Shown here one piece after another: positions 58,640 to 64,000 of a stretch of DNA of 64,000 nucleotides (positions are counted from its first letter, which is position 1; each line of letters begins with the position of its first letter). The position numbers and the translations under genes were made by a program. The stretch comes from Triatoma infestans (lineage: Eukaryota; Arthropoda; Insecta; Hemiptera; Reduviidae). The DNA is taken from contig JAAEAF010003580.1 of the NCBI GenBank assembly GCA_011037195.1, forward strand, positions 62,001 to 126,000. The letters run 5' to 3'. Below the pieces are notes generated by a model. The model was not told the origin of the DNA, ran no database searches, and saw only the letters and a program-made list of their open reading frames with translations.

Positions 58640-59405
58640 GATTGTTGTAGGGGATTATTGTACTGCGACCTGAAAGATCTATTGCGTCCCCCGAAGCCTT
58701 CTCCAATGCACAGCCTGCCTCCAAGCGGTGTTCTCTAGAACAGACAACACTGCCCATCACCGGACAGTGAGTTGTAGAAGCTCCTAGGAAGAGAAAATCT
58801 AAGGGCAGAATGCTGGATTCGAACCCGGGATCTCCGCGTTGCTGGATGCTCCAGCGTGCTACCACTGAGCTAACCCCTTCCTTCTCCCTTAGCTTTTGCC
58901 AGTTAACTAGGGACGGAGACCATAGTTTGTGTACTGTGTTTGTATCAGAGACATTTTCCCTGGTAGCCTGCTTCATTTTTGGTCATCGCCTGGTTTCGGG
59001 CGTTCGCCCATCTTCAGGATACGTTTTTTCAGACAGTGTGACAACACAGACTTGCACAGAGCAAATTCAGTTTACACACTTAAACATCTTAAACATATCT
59101 AGTGTGTAAACTGAATTTGCTCTGTGCAAGTCTGTGTTGTCATACTGTCTGAAAAAACGCATCCCGAAGATGGGCGAACGCCCGAAACCAGTCGATGACC
59201 ACAAAATGAAGCAGGCTACAACGGAAAATGCCTCTGATGCTTTCCAGCTCTGCGGAACCAACCACCACAACTATTGTGTTTGTCCTTGTCTGTAATGTAT
59301 AGAGTGTATTTAGTTAAGTGCATGGAGTACTGAGCTGTGGTAACCCGTGGGGTCGCTACTCCCCCCCCCAAGTAACTGCATGCAACAGATACCCCTTTGC
59401 GACCT
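58640..59405 (-). mobile_element. tRNA-derived SINE split by a mini-PLE
   Basis: On the minus strand the tRNA-like head is clear: TAGCTCAGTGGTAGCACG (A box, 58862-58874) and GGTTCGAATCC (B box, 58814-58824). The body has CCTAGGAGC, CACTGTCCGGTGATGGGCAG and GGGGGACGC, down to 58640. Upstream of the head is the extension shared with 8203-8260, cut at 58943 by the PLE and resuming at 59275. Confidence 0.7.
58944..59274. mobile_element. Mini-PLE: two inverted arms, 331 bp, 9-bp duplication
   Basis: TGTGTTTGT at 58935-58943 and 59275-59283; the SINE-associated repeat at 8203 has this site once. Left arm (to about 59090) and right arm (from about 59099) are inverted copies meeting at CACACTTAAACATCTTAAAC, giving a long hairpin. 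Each arm has a hammerhead-like motif: 58984-59021 minus (GGTC changed to AGGC) and 59160-59198 plus (CTGAAGA changed to CCGAAGA). No coding sequence. Confidence 0.8.
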
Positions 59406-59914
59406 AAATCAGCCTTACAAACACAAAACTTAAAACACTATTCCCACAACCTTGCAAATACAGACAGTGCCTGCAGAAGTAGATGATTTATGCAATCACC
59501 AGGGTTTACCAAAAAAAAAACTTCTCAACTCAAATGCGTACATAATCATATGTATTATATACTTTATATACTTTTGACTTTCTTCATACAAGACAAAACA
59601 CCTAGATAGCATAGAATTTAGCCGTTACATTCATGTACCTTTTTATAACCATCTACGGATGAACAAAATTTTGATATGAATATTTTACTAATGAAAGTTA
59701 ACCAGAAAAGTATAGAATTTCTGGGCACAAAGAAAACAAAAGACTTGAGAATTATAGATCATTTTGTAATTTAATTCAGAGAATAACATAAATTTTGTAT
59801 GTAGATGATGGCATTGCGTGTTTCACGGTAATAATAAATAACTCGATACCATTTATCATTCTAAACTTCGATAGTCATATATTTCTTGTGCTGATTTTAT
59901 TTCAGTATTTATTT
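59406..59914. other. No recognisable feature
   Basis: AT-rich spacer. Confidence 0.5.
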
Positions 59915-60230
59915 CTTCAAAAATTATTATCGTTGTCTTATTGTTGTGAGAGAAAATATTGTCATTGTTATCATATGTTCAAATGCAGATCTGTTTTGAG
60001 ACATAGTCAATTCGAAAATTGTTGGAGCCGTTTTTGAAAAAAAAAAAATCACGAAATCACGAACTTTATTTATTAAAGTCGCGTTTCCGGTTGATAGATT
60101 TTGCCCAAAATTTTTCGTGTCTGATGCAATGGTAGTGTAGTACTTAACGGAATACCAAGTTTGAATTTTTATTTTTTTTGAGATATTTAGTTTACACACA
60201 CATACACACACACACACACACACACTCATA

Positions 60231-61520
60231 TTAGAGCAAGGTGAAAAGTTCTCGGCCTAGCCCATAGATGGCACTGCTACAAATGAAATTACTGTTTTGT
60301 TATGTTGGCACACTTATTGCAAAAATAACTCCCAGATTTGAATTTGATCAGAAAAATTATTTGTTTTATACGGCTGATAAAACTGAGTGTGTTGTATGTT
60401 TTTGACAAAATGAATAAACTTGATTACTGTTCCGTCATAAAATTCTTCGTTTTGGATGGTTTAGCGCCAACAGAAATTTATCCAAGTTGGTGAAAGTGTA
60501 TAAGGAGTATATACCTTCGTTATCAACATTAAAAAAAAATCGGCAACTGAGTTTAAACCTGGTCGTACATTGATTGAAGATGATCCACGTGAAGGACGGC
60601 CAAAAACTGCAACTACCAAAGAAAGTATCGAGAAGATGCACAATATGGTTCTAAATGGTCAACGATTAAAGGTGTGTGAGGTAGCTAAGGTTGTGGGCAT
60701 CTCAGAAGAAAAGAGGTACGGGCCCATTTTACACGCAGAACTCAGCATGAGAAAGCTTTGTGCAAGATGGGTGCCGTATTTGTTAAATGCTGATCACAAA
60801 CAAAAATGTGGAATTGTTTCTCAGCAATGTTTATGCCATTTTAAGAAGAATCCAACCGAATTTCTACGCCGATTTGTTGAGTCAAAACAACAGTGGGTAG
60901 AAGCCGGTGGCTCTGCACCGAAGAAAGCAAAGACAATTGCACCAACTTGGAAAAGTTATGGCTAGTATTTTTTGGGATTCCAAAGGGATTCTTTTAATTG
61001 ACTACCTGCCAAAAGGTCAAACAATTAATGGGGAATACTATGCACATATTCTTGACCAGCTAAATGAAAAAATTAGTGAGAAAAAGCCTGGTTTGCAAAT
61101 CCTGATGAAATCCAAATGAAAAATATCCTCTTTTAACAATACAATCCACCCACCCGCAAAGGCGCTTTGGCAGTGGAAAAATTGAGGGATTTGAAATTGA
61201 GGGCATGAATTGTTGGAATATCCTCCCTCTTCCCCAGATTTGGCTACCTCTGACGAATTCATCTGTTCCCAAACCTTAAGAAATTTGTGGCTGGAGACCA
61301 TTTTGAGTCAAATGAAGAGGAGATAGAGATAGCAACGGTAAATGGATATTTTGAAGACCTTCCAGAATCGCACTTAAGGGACAAAGGAATGCAGTTGTTG
61401 GAGAAACGTTGGACAAAGTGTATTTAACTAAAAAGAGACTACGCTGAGAAATAAATGTATTTATAAAATAAAAAAAAATTATTTTCACTACTATGCCGAG
61501 TACTTTCCGCCTTGCCCACG
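60231..61520 (+). mobile_element. Near full-length mariner transposon, inactive
   Basis: 1290 bp, the normal mariner size, between TA (60229-60230) and TA (61521-61522). Inverted ends: left GCAAGGTGAAAAGTTCTCGG, right (minus strand) GCAAGGCGGAAAGTACTCGG. The transposase frame runs from ATG at 60409 to about 61428 but is broken. Confidence 0.85.
60409..61428 (+). pseudogene. Mariner transposase pseudogene
   Basis: Pieces of a mariner transposase in changing frames: SVIKFFVLDGLAPTEIY (first helix-turn-helix), IEDDPREGRPKTATTKESIE and KVCEVAKVVGISEE (second DNA-binding part), RKLCARWVPYLLNADHKQK (the WVPHEL region), NPTEFLRRFVESKQQWVEAG, then IFWDSKGILLIDYLPKGQTI and, late, SSPDLATSD. The segment that should hold the first catalytic Asp is deleted between FV and SKQQW, and the HQDNA motif is corrupted. 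The SPDLA block remains. So the D,D34D triad is incomplete and the gene is dead. Confidence 0.85.
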
Positions 61521-61665
61521 TATACAAGACCATTCGTTGAAAGCATCTTATTCGTCTTCAGGGGACCCCAAAAACATGTATTTCTGGTAGAAACTCAATT
61601 TTGAAAATCTTGCATGATCGCAATATATTCTCTTACTTATACTTAGTAGAACTAAGAGAAAATAA

Positions 61666-62446
61666 TATATTATCATACTTTGGGCTTAGTATAATTGAAA
61701 CAGTGTTTCCGTAAACTCAAGTGTTTCTCAAAAATTTATTATGAATAACAATACCATTAACTGAACTTAGAATAAAACATATATATACTTTAGGGTGAAG
61801 ATGTAAGTATGGAATTGAAAACAATTGTTTTTCATCTTATTGTAGACCTCCTATTATTTTAACAAGGTTTTCTTGGAGATGAACTTACACCAGTTATGAA
61901 GATATGTGTGGAAATTATTAGAGCATTGCGGTAATATATTTATCAGTAATTCTAAGTATTTTCAGTATGTAAGAGAGATATTACAAGATGAAATGTCTAA
62001 TTCGACTACGTTATTACTTCTAACAAACTGGATAACTTTTCTTTATTCATTCTCTCAACAAAATTTCTGTAACTTTAGCGATAAGACTGTCTGCACACTT
62101 CTATAAAAGGCTACGACTTCTATCCTTCTTCCAGAATTAAATAATATGATAATGCTTTTGTTGGTTGTGAATACTCTGCATTCTCCTATTCATCGTTGTA
62201 TTTGTGCACAAAAGAAGTGTACTCCATCGTATTCATTCTTTTCAATTTGATAGAGTGCGGATGTGAAGTGGCACCTCTAATGTTCTCTCTACCAAAATAA
62301 TCGTCCATTCTCTTTTCACTTGTATTTTATCATCCATACCATTCCATTTCTATCCATTTCTTTATTATTGATCTATCATCACCAAAAACCCATCATTCAT
62401 TTGACTGTTTTAAAAAGATATTTCAAATCCAATCCACCTTTTTTTC

Positions 62447-62478
<32 letters not shown>

Positions 62479-62904
62479 TAGCTGTCTCGTTGAATCCAAT
62501 TGTCTTCATGAATTCACTTTCTCCTAAACTCTATAATATCTCTCTCCATATGTTCACTGAGAGTGAACCACTTCACGACAATTCTTGTTTTATCATTTCA
62601 GCTATAACAATTCACCATCATTGGAGACGACATCCTTTTCACTTTTCATTATCCATTTGACAGTCATTTAATAGCATCAGATTTATAACATTGTCGAAAA
62701 ATTATCTACTGGTCTTCTTCAATTCAGAAAGGGAAATTGATACTCTGATGTAACAATTAAAAATGGAGAACAGCACCTTTAATTAATTTTTACTTTTTAT
62801 ACTCGTTATTCATTTTTACTTTTATTTTAGTCTTTTGACAACTAAATAACTTGGAGGAATTGATTTTTTAATTATCCCTGTCAAGAAAATACGTCTTCAT
62901 GTAT
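61666..62904. other. No gene; long T-run
   Basis: T-rich tract at about 62440-62472 with 28 or more T in its last part. Otherwise unassigned. Confidence 0.5.
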
Positions 62905-63115
62905 TACTTTCTCTTAATCTTTGCAAAAGGAAGTATTTTGATGGGGTCAAATTTTAGATTTCGTGTTTTCCTCGGAAATATACGTTTTGAGATCTCCTGA
63001 ATCCGAAGAACTGGTTTTTAGAAATTCTTCTCCTTTTCTAGGTGTCTAGCAGCATAACTAAAAAAAAACAAGCGAATCGCAGAAAGTTCAGACTTGATAT
63101 TTAGTTTAAGTTCAG
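62905..63115 (+). repeat. HINE-like head fragment without microsatellite
   Basis: TTACTTTCTCTTAATC, GGGGTCAAATTTTAGATTTC, TTTTGAGATCTCCTGA and CGCAGAAAGTTCAGACTTG. It runs into a PLE fragment. Confidence 0.5.
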
Positions 63116-63127
63116 TCAAAGGAGCTA

Positions 63128-63566
63128 AAATAATCACGAGATATTTTCCGCGATAGCCTGCTTCTTTTTGTGATCATCGACCGGATTTCAGGCGTTTGCC
63201 CATCATCAGGATGTTTTTGTCAAAACAGAATGATAATATAGACTACTTGCACAGAGCAAAGTTAGTTGATACACAGATTTTAAAAGTGTTTTTGTTAGGG
63301 CCTAACTAGGTTAAGCCCTTCTTAACCTAGTTAGGCCCTAACGATTCCTCGATTCGTTGATACCTGAGTAGGTAAACACATGTTGTTATTCGCTTTTTAA
63401 AAGGCTGATGTACATTATCACTTTTAAAAATGGAAACATCCAACAAGTGGAGATGTGTATATTAAATTACGTTCTTGAAGGAAATTTACTTCATAATTAA
63501 TTACCCATACTATCCTGATGACAAAAATATCCTAATGATGGGCGAACGCCCGAAACCGGTCTATAA
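63128..63566. mobile_element. Diverged PLE arms
   Basis: AGATATTTTCCGCGATAGCCTG begins the arm; its hammerhead-like motif is on the minus strand at 63175-63213. The arm continues through AAATGGAAACATCCAAC to about 63525. An oppositely oriented motif remnant (GGGCGAACGCCCGAAACCGG) follows at 63540-63560. A perfect 22-bp hairpin lies within (63294-63342). Confidence 0.5.
63175..63213 (-). ncRNA. Hammerhead-like ribozyme motif with CTGATGA core
   Basis: Minus strand: CATC/GATG stem I, the classical CTGATGA core, T, GGGC-AAAC-GCCT stem II, GAAA, TCCGGTC. Carries the most common hammerhead core strand of all copies here; stem III is altered by an inserted T. Confidence 0.45.
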
Positions 63567-63570
63567 TAGA

Positions 63571-63884
63571 TGTGTTAAGTGGAGAGAATTTAGGTCTTGT
63601 TGATGAAATGAGAAGACTGGGTTAACACTGGTTATCTGTGTGTAATAATAATAATGCGACACAGCCTGCCTGGACTTTACAATAGAATGGTTTAGGTAGA
63701 GTGGTATGAAAATTGACATGAAATGGCTGGCGAGATAATGAACTATAGTGAACCATATTGAACTGTCTTGAACTGTATTTATACAGTTTCTCACACTCCA
63801 GTCCGAGAGAGTGGTTGGGTTCGTTTCTCTTCTCTTTACTATCTTTGGTTGCTGAGCTTCTCATTGATTGCTGCAACAGCATCA
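63571..63884 (-). repeat. LTR at the window edge, probably 3' LTR
   Basis: On the plus strand TGTGTTAAGTGG...AACAGCATCA, so TG...CA. Minus strand: TATA box in CTGTATAAATACAG (about 63773-63788). Just outside on the internal side is the purine tract GGAGAGGGGA (63885-63894, minus), the expected polypurine tract. The element would extend past the right edge. Confidence 0.5.
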
Positions 63885-64000
63885 TCCCCTCTCCTGAAGA
63901 AATTTTTCATATGTGAAAAATTTGAGCGTGCGGGTGAGTGTATCGTGTGTAGCACATCTTGTTTGGCTAGTTTGTTGCAGCTAGCCTGGGTTGTTGAAAC
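63885..64000 (-). mobile_element. LTR retrotransposon internal region, cut by window end
   Basis: Polypurine tract at 63885-63894 followed by about 105 bases with no recognisable coding sequence. Continuation lies outside the window. Confidence 0.35.

Larger units (their letters stand above)
59915..61665 (-). mobile_element. HINE-like 5' half split by a mariner
   Basis: Minus-strand pieces: 59915-60230 (module start and microsatellite) and 61523-61665 (TCAGGGGACCCCAAAAACATG, then the head with CTTAGTAGAACTAAGAG). The mariner lies exactly at a TA in the microsatellite flank. Confidence 0.6.

Noticed and set aside
58805..58875. tRNA gene
   Set aside because: A and B boxes are good, but no closed acceptor stem is formed and the sequence continues into a SINE body.
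59400..59460. Second PLE C-terminal fragment (a LKTLFPQ-like frame)
   Set aside because: Only about seven residues match the 41902-42103 fragment; too short to call.
63516..63565. Intact hammerhead on the plus strand
   Set aside because: The core reads CTAATGA and stem I does not pair, so it is only a decayed remnant.
1..64000. CRISPR array or bacterial operon
   Set aside because: No regular direct repeats with unique spacers and no bacterial gene organisation; all evidence is for a metazoan genome.

Overview
This is an AT-rich eukaryotic window in which I find no convincing host gene, no rRNA gene and no intact tRNA gene. Nearly all recognisable sequence is repeats and broken mobile elements, often inserted into one another. 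The element mix points to an arthropod, probably an insect: mariner with TA duplications, PIF/Harbinger with TAA, a pogo-like MITE, Jockey/CR1-like and RNase H-bearing non-LTR retrotransposons, Gypsy-type LTRs, tRNA-derived SINEs, Penelope-like elements and a DINE-1-like family. I cannot name the species.

The dominant repeat is a roughly 1.0 kb family, called here the HINE-like family, with more than twenty full or partial copies on both strands. A copy has a palindromic head, a GT/GTAT microsatellite, about 295-base modules each carrying CCGGAAGTRC, and a tail ending in a small hairpin plus T-run. The layout resembles Drosophila DINE-1 and other Helentron-associated elements. It serves as landing ground for solo LTRs, mariner, a Harbinger remnant, a pogo-like MITE and Penelope insertions.

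The second theme is Penelope-like element (PLE) insertions. A 1.56 kb copy at 41296-42856 has two inverted arms around a C-terminal PLE protein fragment and a 12-bp target duplication. Much smaller insertions of 182 and 331 bp carry the same arm with their own duplications. Each arm holds a short motif that folds as a minimal hammerhead ribozyme with a self-complementary stem III. A divergent inverted pair at 1834-2176 has a similar motif and may be a second family.

Layout. 0-5 kb: internally deleted Gypsy element, Jockey-like 3' end, second PLE-like pair, two solo LTRs, mariner-type MITE. 5-14 kb: SINEs, HINE-like copies, chimeric RNase H retrotransposon 3' ends. 14-24 kb: RT relic, HINE-like copies, Harbinger remnant, pogo-like MITE, SINE. 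24-31 kb: LTR-like pair and a three-layer nest. 31-40 kb: non-LTR relic, PLE copy, dense HINE-like copies, solo LTRs. 40-48 kb: PLE cluster and RNase H retrotransposons. 49-64 kb: HINE-like copies, a solo LTR, two opposed CR1/Jockey-like elements, a nested solo LTR, a SINE split by a mini-PLE, a near full-length dead mariner, and an LTR retrotransposon entering at the right edge.

All calls come from reading the sequence by eye. No database search was run, and boundaries without a target-site duplication are approximate.
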